From the NCBI GenBank assembly GCA_030425925.1, contig JAUHZO010000008.1, forward strand, positions 154,809-218,808: DNA of 64,000 bases. Direction: 5' to 3'. This DNA comes from Alphaproteobacteria bacterium. GTDB lineage: Bacteria > Pseudomonadota > Alphaproteobacteria > Rhodobacterales > Rhodobacteraceae. Both the position numbers and the translations under genes were made by a program. How positions within the stretch are numbered: position 1 is the stretch's first letter; each line of letters begins with the position of its first letter. The notes under the pieces are model-generated. The model was not told the DNA's origin. It was given only the letters and a program-made list of their open reading frames with translations, and did no database searches. This document shows, piece by piece, positions 28,756 to 39,280 of the stretch.

Positions 28756-30096
28756 TCAGAGCAGGCGGCGGAGCGGTTGTTCCAGACAGCCCGCGATGTC
28801 GGTTAGCAGTGTCACGGCATCGGCGGCCCCTACCTGGTCGGCGGCGCATTCCAGCACCAGATCGAGCCCGGAAGGTGCCGCAAGCAGGCTGAGCACCGGC
28901 GCAGTTTCAGCCCCCAGATGCAGGCTGGTCAAGCGGCTGGCGCGCAGATCGCGCACGATCAGATGCGGCACACTGTCGGGTTCGGCCTCGGTCACGCGGC
29001 CCAGCCGGTCGCCGTTCAGACGGAACACCCGGCGCAGGCCGGGGGTTTCCACGGCCACCAGCGGTTCGGCGGCCTGCAAGCCGCCGCCGACCAGCCCGGC
29101 CAGCAGCGCCTGGGCATCGGCCTGCCCGGCAGAGGCGGCCCATTCGGCAAAGGCCGACACGCCCTCCTGCGGCAGATGCGCCGTCAGGTGGCGGGCCTGC
29201 GCGGCAACGGGCGCCGGGGCGGCGCTGTCTGCCGCCGCGTCGGGCATGGCGCGCAGGGTGTCCAGATCGCGGACATGGTACGGCTGCGGATGGCCGGCGG
29301 CGACCAGCCGCGCCAGGTCGAGCCCTTCCTCCAGCGCCAGCCGCCGCGCCTTTGGAGAGGCAAGGATCCGGCCATCGGCACCCGCAGCCACAGGCGCGGC
29401 GGACGGCGGCGCGGCGGACGGCGGCGCAGCCAGAGGTGCCGGTTCAACGGCTGGTGCCGGGTCAGGCACCTTGGTCGGGGCAGGACCAGCCGCCGCGCCG
29501 CGTGTCACCAGCCTGTCGGGGGGCTGGGGCGTCAGAATGGCGATGACCTCACCGGTGGGGACCTCGTCGCCCGCGTCGGCCAGACGGGCCGCCAGGTATC
29601 CCGCGGCACCGGCGGGCACCTCGACAACGCTCTTGTCGGTTTCCACCTCGAAAAGCGGATCGTCCTCGGCCAGACGGGCCCCGGCCTCGACCAGCCAGCG
29701 CACCAGGATGCCGCTGTCCTGTGCCATGCCCAACACCGGCATGATCACCTCGTGCCCCTCGGGCAGCGCGTCCGCGGCCTCGGGCGCGGCGGGTTCCGCG
29801 GCCTCCATTGCCGGTCCGGCGCTTTGAACCTCCGCCGCATCGGCGACAAGGCGCGCGATCGTCTGGCCCACCGGCACCTCGGCCCCGGCTTCGGCCGTCA
29901 CCTCCGACAGAAAGCCAGCCGTCTCGGCGACCACCTCCATCGTGGCCTTGTCGGTCTCCACCTCGAACAGCACGTCGCCTTCGGCCACGGCCTCGCCCGG
30001 GGCCTTGTGCCAGGCCACCAGCACGCCGCTGTCCTGCGCCATGCCAAGCGCGGGCATGATCACCGCGCGCATGCCCGAGCGGCCCTCATGCGGCAT
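28756..30096 (-). CDS. Di-lipoyl E2-like protein with degenerate catalytic domain
   Basis: 446 residues. Two lipoyl domains have predicted lipoyl-lysines K50 and K155, both in FEVETDK. A Pro/Ala-rich linker (about 195-242) and an E3-binding domain (about 244-280, ILASPKARRLALEEGLDL) follow. The last 165 residues align in layout with an E2 acyltransferase, but the DHRxxxG active-site segment is missing; ADQVGAADAVTLL stands in its place. It is probably a lipoyl carrier and E3-binding subunit without catalytic activity. The start at 30096 has GGGGGAG seven bases before it and overlaps the E1-beta stop by 11 bases. A second ATG at 30072 is also possible. Confidence 0.88.
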   Translation of the reverse strand: MPHEGRSGMRAVIMPALGMAQDSGVLVAWHKAPGEAVAEGDVLFEVETDKATMEVVAETAGFLSEVTAEAGAEVPVGQTIARLVADAAEVQSAGPAMEAAEPAAPEAADALPEGHEVIMPVLGMAQDSGILVRWLVEAGARLAEDDPLFEVETDKSVVEVPAGAAGYLAARLADAGDEVPTGEVIAILTPQPPDRLVTRGAAAGPAPTKVPDPAPAVEPAPLAAPPSAAPPSAAPVAAGADGRILASPKARRLALEEGLDLARLVAAGHPQPYHVRDLDTLRAMPDAAADSAAPAPVAAQARHLTAHLPQEGVSAFAEWAASAGQADAQALLAGLVGGGLQAAEPLVAVETPGLRRVFRLNGDRLGRVTEAEPDSVPHLIVRDLRASRLTSLHLGAETAPVLSLLAAPSGLDLVLECAADQVGAADAVTLLTDIAGCLEQPLRRLL

Positions 30097-31081
30097 GGAT
30101 CAACTCCCCCGCACAAAGCCGCCGCGCCATCGCGGCGACGCGGTCTGGCGTGGGCACGGTCAGGTCTTCGAGGGCGGGCGAGAACGGCACCGGCACGTCC
30201 ATCGCCCCCAGACGCAACACCGGCGCGTCGAGATGGTAGAACGCCTTTTCGTTCAGCCGGGCGGCGATCTCGCCGGTCACGCCATAGCTCTGGTGGCCCT
30301 CGTCCACCACGATCACGCGGCTGGTCTTTTTCGCCGAGGCCAGCAGGGTCGCCTCGTCCAGCGGCACGAGGCTGCGCGGATCGATCACCTCGGCGCTGAT
30401 CCCCTCGGCGGCCAGCCTGTCCGCCGCCGCCTCGCAGACCTGCCGCATAGAAGACGTGCCGATCAGGGTGATGTCGCCCCCTTCGCGCAGCACCTGCGCC
30501 TCGCCCAGCGGGATCAGGTATTCGCCCTCCGGCACACCCGCCTTTTCCTGGTACATCAGCTTGTCTTCGAAGATCACCACCGGGTTGTCATCGCGGATCG
30601 CCGTCTTGAGCAGGCCCTTGGCCTCGTAGGCCGACGAGGGCAGCGCCACCTTGAGCCCGGGGATATGCGCCACCAGCGCGTGCAGCGACTGCGAATGCTG
30701 CGCCGCCGAACGCCGCGTGGCGCCCAGGTTGGTCCGCACCACCAGCGGCACGTTCAGCTTGCCGCCAGACATGTAATGCGTCTTGGCCGCCTGGTTGCAC
30801 AGCTGGTCCATGATCAGGAACAGGAAGTCGCCGAACATCAGGTCCACCACCGGGCGCATGCCGGTCATGGCCGCCCCCACCGCCAGCCCCATGAAGCCCG
30901 GCTCGGCAATAGGGGTGTCGCGCACGCGCGCGGGCCCGAATTCCTCAACCAGCCCGGAGAGCACCTTGAACGGCGTGCCCGCCTCGGCCACGTCCTCGCC
31001 CAGGATAAAGACCCGTTCGTCGCGGCGCATCTCTTCGGCCAGCGCCTCGTTCACCGCCTGGGACAGGGTTATCTCGCGCAT
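30086..31081 (-). CDS. 2-oxo acid dehydrogenase E1 component, beta subunit
   Basis: 331 residues. Transketolase-like pyrimidine-binding and C-terminal domains of acetoin/pyruvate dehydrogenase E1-beta: LGEDVAEAGTPFKV, RVRDTPIAEPGFMGLAVG, LGATRRSAAQHSQSLHAL and VVDEGHQSYG. It pairs with the alpha subunit just upstream (12-base gap). With the E2-type subunits here it forms a thiamine diphosphate-dependent complex. Pyruvate, acetoin and branched-chain types cannot be separated firmly. The SQS-x-H motif and the separate alpha and beta genes favour the acetoin/pyruvate group. No lipoamide dehydrogenase (E3) is in the cluster. Confidence 0.92.
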   Translation of the reverse strand: MREITLSQAVNEALAEEMRRDERVFILGEDVAEAGTPFKVLSGLVEEFGPARVRDTPIAEPGFMGLAVGAAMTGMRPVVDLMFGDFLFLIMDQLCNQAAKTHYMSGGKLNVPLVVRTNLGATRRSAAQHSQSLHALVAHIPGLKVALPSSAYEAKGLLKTAIRDDNPVVIFEDKLMYQEKAGVPEGEYLIPLGEAQVLREGGDITLIGTSSMRQVCEAAADRLAAEGISAEVIDPRSLVPLDEATLLASAKKTSRVIVVDEGHQSYGVTGEIAARLNEKAFYHLDAPVLRLGAMDVPVPFSPALEDLTVPTPDRVAAMARRLCAGELIHAA

Positions 31082-31093
31082 TTCCGGATCTCC

Positions 31094-32101
31094 TCAGGCG
31101 CTGATCACGCGGGTGGCGTGTTCGATATCGGTGAAGACATGCATGTCCACCTCTTCGGGCGGCGGGAACGGGGCGTTCAGCGCGTAGGTCACCGCCGCCT
31201 CTGCATCGTCGCGGATCTCGGCATTCATCGCCTCGATCTCGTCCTCGGAAGCGATGCCCTGCGCCACCAGCCAGCCGCGCATGCGCTGGATCGGATCGCG
31301 GTTGTCCTTCCAGTCCTGCTCTTCCGCCTTGGAGCGGTAATAGTCACGGTTGATGTCGCCCACATGATGGCCGTGATAGCGATAGGTCATCAGCTCGATG
31401 AAGAACGGCCCCTCGCCCTTGCGCGCCCGCGCCACCAGCTGCGTGGCCAGCGCGTTCACGGCCAGCACGTCCTGGCCGTCGACCTGGTGCGCCTCGATGC
31501 CGAAGGCCTCGGCACGAGCCAGGATCGACCCGGCGGCGATCTCGTCGGTGCGGGTGTATTCGGAATAGCCGTTGTTCTCGCAAGCATAGATCACCGGCAG
31601 GTTCCACAGCGCGGCCATGTTCATGACCTCGTACATCAGCCCCTGCGCCGTGGCCCCGTCGCCAAAGAAGCACACGGTGACATCGTCGCGCCCCGCCATC
31701 TGCGCCGAAAGCGCCGCGCCGGTGGCAATGCCCATGGAGCCGCCCACGATGGCATTGGCCCCGAGATTGCCGTTGGACTGGTCGGCGATGTGCATCGAGC
31801 CGCCCTTGCCGCGGCAATAGCCTTCGGCCCGGCCCAGAAGCTCGCAGAACATCTGCGTGAACTCCGCCCCCTTGGCAACGCAATGGCCATGGCCGCGATG
31901 GGTCGAGGTGATCTTGTCGGTCACCTTGAGCGCCTCGCAGATGCCCACGGCCACGGCCTCTTCTCCGGAATACATATGCGTGAGCCCCGGCATCTTGGCC
32001 GAGAGATAGAGCTGGTTGGCTTTGTCCTCGAAGGTGCGGATGCGCACCATCTGGCGGTACATGCGCAGGTAGTCTTCGGCGTTGTGCGTCGTGTCGGCCA
32101 T
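31094..32101 (-). CDS. 2-oxo acid dehydrogenase E1 component, alpha subunit
   Basis: 335 residues from MADTTHNAEDYL. Upstream in-frame codons run into a palindromic repeat and were rejected, while GAGGA precedes this ATG. The thiamine diphosphate motif is present as GDGATAQGLMYEVMN followed by ENNGYSEYT. STHRGHGHCVAKG and RYHGHHVGDINRDYY also mark an E1-alpha of the acetoin/pyruvate type. First enzyme subunit after the M24 gene, with 78 bases between them. Confidence 0.93.
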   Translation of the reverse strand: MADTTHNAEDYLRMYRQMVRIRTFEDKANQLYLSAKMPGLTHMYSGEEAVAVGICEALKVTDKITSTHRGHGHCVAKGAEFTQMFCELLGRAEGYCRGKGGSMHIADQSNGNLGANAIVGGSMGIATGAALSAQMAGRDDVTVCFFGDGATAQGLMYEVMNMAALWNLPVIYACENNGYSEYTRTDEIAAGSILARAEAFGIEAHQVDGQDVLAVNALATQLVARARKGEGPFFIELMTYRYHGHHVGDINRDYYRSKAEEQDWKDNRDPIQRMRGWLVAQGIASEDEIEAMNAEIRDDAEAAVTYALNAPFPPPEEVDMHVFTDIEHATRVISA

Positions 32102-32120
32102 GGGGGTCCTCGGGCAGCGG

Positions 32121-32146
32121 GGATGGGGGCAAGCCCCCATCCTACG
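32121..32146. repeat. CGTAGG-type palindromic repeat
   Basis: Ten-base arms (GGATGGGGGC and GCCCCCATCC) around AA, followed by TACG. On the minus strand it reads CGTAGGATGGGGG, the same theme as the copy at 4488-4512. Confidence 0.65.
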
Positions 32147-32156
32147 GGATGCGGGT

Positions 32157-32180
32157 AGGATGGGTGATCTCACCCATCCT
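32157..32180. repeat. Second palindromic repeat abutting the M24 stop
   Basis: Eleven-base arms (AGGATGGGTGA and TCACCCATCCT) around TC, preceded by GGT. It ends exactly at the first base of the M24 stop codon complement. It lies ten bases from the previous palindrome and in the opposite orientation. Confidence 0.65.
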
Positions 32181-33478
32181 CAATAGCGGTTGGCGATGGG
32201 CAGGTCCTCGGCCGGGAACAGGCTGATCACCTCGACGCCGGTATCGGTGACCACCACCTCTTCCTCGATGCGCGCCGCGCTGTAGCCGTCGGCGGCCGGG
32301 CAATAGGTCTCCAGCGCAAACACCATGCCGGTCTGGATCTCCATCGGGTGCTCCAGGCTGACCGCGCGGCTGATGATCGGCCGTTCGTGCAGCGCCAGGC
32401 CCAGACCGTGGCCGAACTGCAGGCCAAAGGCCGCATCCTCGCTGGGAAAGCCGAACTCTTCGGCCTTGGGCCAGACCGCCGCCACCTTGTCGGTGGTCAC
32501 ACCCGGCTTGATCATCGCGATGGAGGCGTCGATCCATTCCCGCGCCTTGACATAGGCGTCGTTCTGCGCGGGCGTCGCGCGGCCGATGTTGAAGGTGCGG
32601 TAATAGCAGGTGCGGTAGCCCTGATAGCTTTGCAGGATGTCAAAGAACGCCTGGTCGCCGGGACGGAAATAGCGGTCGGTAAAGTTGTGCGGGTGCGGGT
32701 TGCAGCGTTCGCCGCTGATGGCGTTGATCGCCTCCACGTCGTCCGAGCCCATCTCGTACAGCATCTTGTTGGACAGCGCGACGATGTCGGCCTCGCGGAT
32801 GCCGGGCTTCAGTTCTTCGTAGATCATGTGGTAGACGCCATCGACCATGCTGGCCGCCTGGGTCAGCAACTGGATCTCGTCCCAGTTCTTGATCTCGCGC
32901 GCCGCCAGCATGATCTGCTGGCCGTCCACGACGTGCAGACCTTCCTCCTGCAGCGCATGGAACATGGCGGTTTCGGCATAATCCACACCCACCGGCATGT
33001 CGGCCATGCCGGCGTCCCGGATCAGCCCGGCGATCTGGCGCGCGTATTTCTTCATCAGGCCGAACTCGGGCGGGATCGTGCCGCGCATGCCGACGACCCC
33101 GGCGAGGCAATGGCTGGGCTCCAGCCAGTCGGAGTATTTCTGGTGATGCACCGCGGCCGAGCCGAAATCCCACACATAGGGGCTGTCATCGCCGGTCAGC
33201 AGGCAGAAACGGCACATCTTGTCCCGTTCCCATTCGCCGATCTTGGTGGCCGAGACGTAGCGGATGTTGTTCACGTCGAACAGCAGCAGCGTGCCCGCGG
33301 GCGAGGCCTGCAGGGCCTGCCGCGTGCGGCTGAGACGGTACCGCCGCAGCCGGTCGTGATCGATCCGGCGTTCGAAATCCACCGAGCTGTGGCCCCAGGC
33401 AGGAATCCGGCCTTCCCAACGCCAGTTGGGCTCCAGATCCTGCGGTGTCAGAACGTTCGGGGTCAGGGCTTTGGTCAT
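32180..33478 (-). CDS. M24-family (creatinase/aminopeptidase P-like) protein, atypical metal site
   Basis: 432 residues; GGAGGAAAAC precedes the ATG. The N-terminal creatinase-like domain (to about 185) and the pita-bread domain are both present. Of the five usual metal ligands, Asp280 (AFFDIL), His357 (FGHGLGL), Glu390 (FALETY) and a Glu at 405-406 (RIEEEV) are there. The position of the second Asp is Cys291 (GYRTCYYRTF). It may be a non-peptidase hydrolase or lyase, as in creatinase, or use a changed metal site. Leading position in the dehydrogenase operon suggests it releases a substrate for it. It lacks the AFDTD-type motif of the DMSP lyase DddP. Confidence 0.82.
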   Translation of the reverse strand: MTKALTPNVLTPQDLEPNWRWEGRIPAWGHSSVDFERRIDHDRLRRYRLSRTRQALQASPAGTLLLFDVNNIRYVSATKIGEWERDKMCRFCLLTGDDSPYVWDFGSAAVHHQKYSDWLEPSHCLAGVVGMRGTIPPEFGLMKKYARQIAGLIRDAGMADMPVGVDYAETAMFHALQEEGLHVVDGQQIMLAAREIKNWDEIQLLTQAASMVDGVYHMIYEELKPGIREADIVALSNKMLYEMGSDDVEAINAISGERCNPHPHNFTDRYFRPGDQAFFDILQSYQGYRTCYYRTFNIGRATPAQNDAYVKAREWIDASIAMIKPGVTTDKVAAVWPKAEEFGFPSEDAAFGLQFGHGLGLALHERPIISRAVSLEHPMEIQTGMVFALETYCPAADGYSAARIEEEVVVTDTGVEVISLFPAEDLPIANRY

Positions 33479-33581
33479 CCGGTTTTCCTCCGCTGTGCCG
33501 TCCGCGCGGCGCTGGTCATGTCCCGGCACGGATCGTGCCGCGTGGTATCCCCGGGGAGGCCTGCGCGCCCGGGCCGATATG

Positions 33582-33614
33582 TCCGGAATGGACATCTCAG
33601 ATGTCCGCTCCGGA
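33582..33614. promoter_or_regulatory. Paired TCCG-N4-GGA operator candidates before the M24 operon
   Basis: Site 1 TCCGGAATGGA (33582-33592) and site 2 TCCGCTCCGGA (33604-33614), 22 bases apart. Both are flanked by TGT on the left and AT on the right. The pair is 104 bases before the M24 start, between it and the sugar ATPase gene. The same pair design recurs at 39192-39223. Confidence 0.6.
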
Positions 33615-33629
33615 TGTTTCCGCGATCAC

Positions 33630-35146
<1,517 letters not shown>

Positions 35147-35150
<4 letters not shown>

Positions 35151-36148
35151 GTCTTCAGCGCCTCCTTGCCCTTCACGTTCAGCTGCCGGTCGAGGATCAG
35201 CACGGCGATCAGGATCAGACCGATCACCAGGTTCACCGTCGAGGTGTCGGCCCCGATATGGCCCAGCCCCTTGCGCAGGAGCTGGATCGCCAGCACCCCG
35301 CCGAAGGTGCCCACGATATTGCCCGCGCCGCCGGTGATCTTGGTGCCGCCCAGCACCACGGCGGTGATCACCCACAGTTCGTACAACTGGCCGTCATTGG
35401 GGTTGACCGATCCGCTTTCGGAGTAGAACACCACCGCCGACAGGGCGGCGAGAAAGCCGATGATCATGAAGTTGACCATCATGTGCGGGCCCACGCGGAT
35501 GCCGGCATTCACCGCCGCCTCGCGGTTGTCGCCGATGGCATAGGCGTTGCGGCCGTGCACCGTGCGCGTCATCAGGTACCAGATCGCCAGCGTCACCCCC
35601 AGAAGGAACCAGGTTGCGGTGTGCAGGCCCAGGACCTGCGCCTCGGCAAAGTCCACCAGGGTCCAGTTCAGATGGCTGGTGGGGTTCTCGCCGTTGAACA
35701 TGAAGACGATGCCGCGATAGCCCAGCATCGAGCCAAGCGTGACGATGAAGGCGTCGACCCCGGTCTTCCACACGATCAGCCCGTTCAGCGCCCCCAGCGC
35801 CGTCCCTGCCGCCAGGGCCAGCAGCCAGGACACCGGGATCACCCAGTCGCCCAGGCCGGCCAGGATCGGCCAGGTCATGCTGTCCAGCAGGATGATCGCG
35901 GCAATGGCAAAGGTCGCGCCGACGCTGAGATCGATATTGCCGTTGATCATGACGATGGTCATGCCCATGGCGATGATCCCGATGGGCGCGGACTGCTTGA
36001 ACAGCAGCAGCATGTTGTCGAGGTCCATGAAGGCCTTGTCCGACAGCGACAGGTATTCCCCCGCCACGCTGAAGAACACCAGTTCCAGCACGATGAAGCC
36101 CCAGATCGCGCCCTTTTTCAGGGCATTGGAAAGTGCACCCGCTTGCAT
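35147..36148 (-). CDS. Sugar ABC transporter permease (RbsC type), first
   Basis: 333 residues and about eight to ten hydrophobic segments. It has the RbsC-family signatures GNIDLSVGATFAI and GVDAFIVTLGSMLGYRG, plus a late VVLGGTKITGGAGNIVGT. Twelve bases separate it from the other permease gene, and it overlaps the ATPase gene by four bases. It forms a heterodimeric channel with the product of 36161-37135. Confidence 0.92.
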
Positions 36149-36160
36149 GGTCCGTTCCCC

Positions 36161-37135
36161 CTATGCGATCGGCGACCACAGCCGCCCGCGCTTGGCCGCG
36201 ATGTCCAGCCAGACGGCCAGGATGATGATGATCCAGGTCACCACGAACTGGACGTAGAATTGCAGCCCCATCAGCAGCAGGCCGTTCTGGATGAAGCCCA
36301 GGATCAGGACGCCGATCACGGTCTTGAACACCGTGCCGGACCCGCCCATCAGCGACGCGCCCCCCAGGATGACGGCGGCCAGCACCTCAAGCTCCAGCCC
36401 TTGTCCCACGGTGTTCTGCGAGCCCAGCGAGCGGCTGGCCTGGATCAGGCCGGCGGTGGCCACGCAACCGGCCGAGATCAGGTAACAGGTAAAGACCGTG
36501 CGCGCGCGGCGGATGCCGGCAAAGGTGGCCGCCGTGCCGTTGCCGCCCACAGCATAGACCTTGCGCCCGAACGGTGTCTTGGCCAGCACGATGCCCAGAA
36601 GCGCCGCGAGCGCGAGGAACATCAGGATCGGCACCGGCACGCCCAGCGCGGTGCCCTGCCCGAAGACCGAAAACCAGGTGCCTTCCTTGTCGGCGATGTC
36701 CATGTTCTTGCCGCCGGAATAGGTCAGCGTCAGCCCGTGGATGGCCGACAGCATGCCCAGGGTGACGATCAGCGAATTGAGCTTGAGATACCCCACCAGA
36801 AGCCCGATCAGCGCGCCCAGCGCCAGCGTCATGGCGAACATGGCCGGGATGGCCAGCAGCGGCCCGATCTTGTCATGCAGGTCCAGCACCACGATGGTCG
36901 AGAACGACATCATCGACCCCACCGACAGGTCGAGATTGCCGCTGATGACCACAAAGGTCACGCCCAGCGCCATCACCCCCAGGATCGCCGAGGACCGGAT
37001 GACGCTGAACACGTTGTCGACGGTCAGGAATTTCGGATTGGCAAGGGTAAAGGCGATGATGAAGATCGCAAAGGCGATCAGGATGCCCTGCCTGGCCAGC
37101 AGCGTGCCGATGCGTTCCCTGCTCAGTGCTGTCAT
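36161..37135 (-). CDS. Sugar ABC transporter permease (RbsC type), second
   Basis: 324 residues from MTALSRERIGTLL. It has SGNLDLSVGSMMSFSTI, LNSLIVTLGMLSAIHGL and VILGGASLMGGSGTVFKT, the same family positions as its neighbour. Two different permeases in one operon imply a heterodimer. The 16 codons open upstream lack a ribosome binding site and were left out. Confidence 0.92.
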   Translation of the reverse strand: MTALSRERIGTLLARQGILIAFAIFIIAFTLANPKFLTVDNVFSVIRSSAILGVMALGVTFVVISGNLDLSVGSMMSFSTIVVLDLHDKIGPLLAIPAMFAMTLALGALIGLLVGYLKLNSLIVTLGMLSAIHGLTLTYSGGKNMDIADKEGTWFSVFGQGTALGVPVPILMFLALAALLGIVLAKTPFGRKVYAVGGNGTAATFAGIRRARTVFTCYLISAGCVATAGLIQASRSLGSQNTVGQGLELEVLAAVILGGASLMGGSGTVFKTVIGVLILGFIQNGLLLMGLQFYVQFVVTWIIIILAVWLDIAAKRGRLWSPIA

Positions 37136-37223
37136 GTCACTCCCCCTGACAAGCCGCCTGCCCTGCCCCGGACCCCGAGGCATCTGTCCAAGCCCCGGAA
37201 ATGCCCCGGGGACGGACCCTGTC

Positions 37224-38021
37224 TCAGACCAGCGTCATGCCGCCGTCGATCATGACGATCTGGCCGGTCATGTAATCGCTGTCAGCCGAGGCCAGGAACG
37301 TCGTCGTGCCGGTGATGTCCGCCGGGGTCGCCACGCGCCCCTTGAGGATATCGGCGGAAAACTCCTCCATGGCCTGACCGGGGCGCGAGGCCGCGCCGAT
37401 CTCCATGAGGTCCTGGTCGACCTGGTCCCACATTTCGGTCGCCACCACACCGGGGGCAAACCCGGTGACGGTGATGTCGTGCCGGGCCAGATCGCGCGCG
37501 CCCGACTGCGTCAACGAGACCACGGCCCATTTCGAAGCGCAATAGGGCGCCACGTTGTCAAAGCCCTGTCGGCTGGCGATGGAGGCGGTGTTGACGATCT
37601 TGCCGCCGCCGCCCTGCGCGATCATCTGGCGCGCGGCCTCCTGCATGCCGATCAGGCAACCGAGGCCGTTCACATCCATGATGAAGCGCCAGTTTTCCTC
37701 GGTCACGTCGAGAAAGTTCATCGGCTTGTTCACGCCGGCATTGTTGAACTTGACGTCCAGACGGCCGAACCGCTCCACCGTGTGTGCGATCATGGCCCGC
37801 ACCGCGTCGCGGTTGGACACGTCCACGGCGGCGGATGTCACCGCGTCGGCGCGGTTGTTCAGCCTTGAACGATTGTGCTCGGCCACGTCCGCGGCCTGCG
37901 CGCCGTTGATATCGGCAAAGCAGACCATGGCACCTTCGTCCAGAAGGGCCTCGCCGATGGCGCGCCCGATTCCCCTTGCCGCGCCCGTCACGATACAGGC
38001 CCGCCCCGAGACACGACCCAT
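37224..38021 (-). CDS. Short-chain dehydrogenase/reductase
   Basis: 265-residue classical SDR. It has the NAD(P)-binding TGAARGIGRAIGEALL, an Asp at the end of beta-2 (FADING) that favours NAD, NNAGVNKP, active-site Ser in NTASIASRQG and YCASK with Tyr and Lys. The C-terminal SDYMTGQIVMIDGGMTLV is typical. It is nested between binding protein and permeases, so it probably oxidises the transported sugar or polyol. It is a paralogue of the SDR at 41113-41919, sharing the SDYMTGQ tail and VNKP/LNKP motif. Confidence 0.92.
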   Translation of the reverse strand: MGRVSGRACIVTGAARGIGRAIGEALLDEGAMVCFADINGAQAADVAEHNRSRLNNRADAVTSAAVDVSNRDAVRAMIAHTVERFGRLDVKFNNAGVNKPMNFLDVTEENWRFIMDVNGLGCLIGMQEAARQMIAQGGGGKIVNTASIASRQGFDNVAPYCASKWAVVSLTQSGARDLARHDITVTGFAPGVVATEMWDQVDQDLMEIGAASRPGQAMEEFSADILKGRVATPADITGTTTFLASADSDYMTGQIVMIDGGMTLV

Positions 38022-38107
38022 GCCGTCTCTCCCGCTTCTGTGGAAGTTGTCCGATGCATCCGGAGGCGGGGCGCAGGTCTGGCCCGCGCCCCGCCCCCGG
38101 TCCGGGA

Positions 38108-39064
38108 TCAGAACACCGGCTTGGTGTAGTCGCCCATGTTGTCCTGGGTGATCTTCGGCGTGTCGAAGTAGTTCAGGAAGGGCACATCCACGCCGTTCAG
38201 AACGTCGATGGCGGTCTTCAGCGCGGCTTCGGCATCGTCCACCGGCGACTGGTAGATCGACCCCCAGTACTCGCCCGCGGCCATCGCCTCGTAGCCCACT
38301 GCAAAGTTGGTGGCACCGACAAAGATGATGCCTTCGCGGCCCGCGGCCTTGGCGGCGTTCAGCGCGCCGACACCCATGTTGTCGTCGCCCGAATAGACGC
38401 CGTCGATGTCGTCGTACTTCACAAGGAAGGCTTCCATCACCTGCTGCGACTTCTCGCGGTTCCAGTCGCCCGGCTGGGTTTCCATCAGGGTGACGTTCGG
38501 GCAGACCTCGGGCAGACGGTCTTCGAACCCCTTGGCGCGCTCGATGGCGGTGGTGTAGCCCGGCTGGCCGCTGATCTGGACGATCTGCGCCTCGTTCTCG
38601 ATGCCCATGTCCTTGAACTTGTCGCACATGATCTCGGCCGACCGCGCGCCCTGGGTGATGTTGTCCGGGCCCGAGAAGGACGCGACAAAGTCAAAACCCG
38701 GCTCGGCGATGTTGGAATTGGTCACGATGACCGGGATGCCGGCCGTGTGCGCCTTGCGCACGGCGGGAATGACGGCTTCGCCGTTGGTCGGCCAGATGAT
38801 GATGGCGTCGACTTCCTGCTGGATCAGGTCTTCCATCTGGGCGATCTGGCGGGCCACGTCGCCGCCGGCGTCCAGCACGACGGTTTCCACGTCGGCATTG
38901 GCTTCGGCCGCGGCGATGAAGGCCTTTTCGTAGGTGGTCTGGTAGCTGTCCACGCCCACGTTGTTCTGGGTGATGCCGATCTTCATGGTCTCGGCCGCGG
39001 CGGCGCCGCCCAGGGTCAGGGCCGCGGCAGCGGCGGACAGGGCAAGTGTCGTACGAAGGGTCAT
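38108..39064 (-). CDS. Periplasmic sugar-binding protein (LacI/RbsB type)
   Basis: 318 residues with a clear Sec signal peptide (MTLRTTLALSAAAAALTLGG, cut near AAAAETM). The type I periplasmic-binding fold follows: MKIGITQNNVGVDSYQ, then IWPTNGEAVIPAVRKAHTAG, then VYSGDDNMGVGALNAAKAAG. It captures a sugar or related small polar ligand for the RbsC-type permeases. First gene of the transporter operon, divergent from the fused regulator at 39281, with TCCG-N4-GGA sites between them. Confidence 0.93.
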   Translation of the reverse strand: MTLRTTLALSAAAAALTLGGAAAAETMKIGITQNNVGVDSYQTTYEKAFIAAAEANADVETVVLDAGGDVARQIAQMEDLIQQEVDAIIIWPTNGEAVIPAVRKAHTAGIPVIVTNSNIAEPGFDFVASFSGPDNITQGARSAEIMCDKFKDMGIENEAQIVQISGQPGYTTAIERAKGFEDRLPEVCPNVTLMETQPGDWNREKSQQVMEAFLVKYDDIDGVYSGDDNMGVGALNAAKAAGREGIIFVGATNFAVGYEAMAAGEYWGSIYQSPVDDAEAALKTAIDVLNGVDVPFLNYFDTPKITQDNMGDYTKPVF

Positions 39065-39191
39065 AAGGCTTTCCTCCCGAAATGGTCTTTGCGTTTCCTC
39101 TTCCCCGCCTCCTCAAGCGGAGAGTCGCCCGCAACGGGGCTGACTGCGGACAACCTGCGCATTCTGCCGCAGCCAAAATGCACGAATGATA

Positions 39192-39223
39192 TCCGCAATG
39201 GATGTTTTTTTGTCCGTTATGGA
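39192..39223. promoter_or_regulatory. Paired TCCG-N4-GGA operator candidates in the divergent promoter region
   Basis: TCCGCAATGGA (39192-39202) and TCCGTTATGGA (39213-39223), 21 bases apart, with T-runs between and after. They lie 58 bases before the regulator ATG and 128 before the binding-protein ATG. They match the pair at 33582-33614 in core, spacing and number. Likely operator of the adjacent regulator, by position and recurrence. Confidence 0.6.
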
Positions 39224-39280
39224 CTTTTTCCCGATAGGGTTGCGTCTTCGATCCGAACCACGATCCGGGAAACGTAAAAC

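Noticed and set aside
32180..33478. M24 protein as DMSP lyase DddP
   Set aside because: DddP keeps an AFDTD-type motif and a downstream Asp. Here the segment reads AFFDILQSYQGYRTCYY, and the gene context is a 2-oxo acid dehydrogenase operon.
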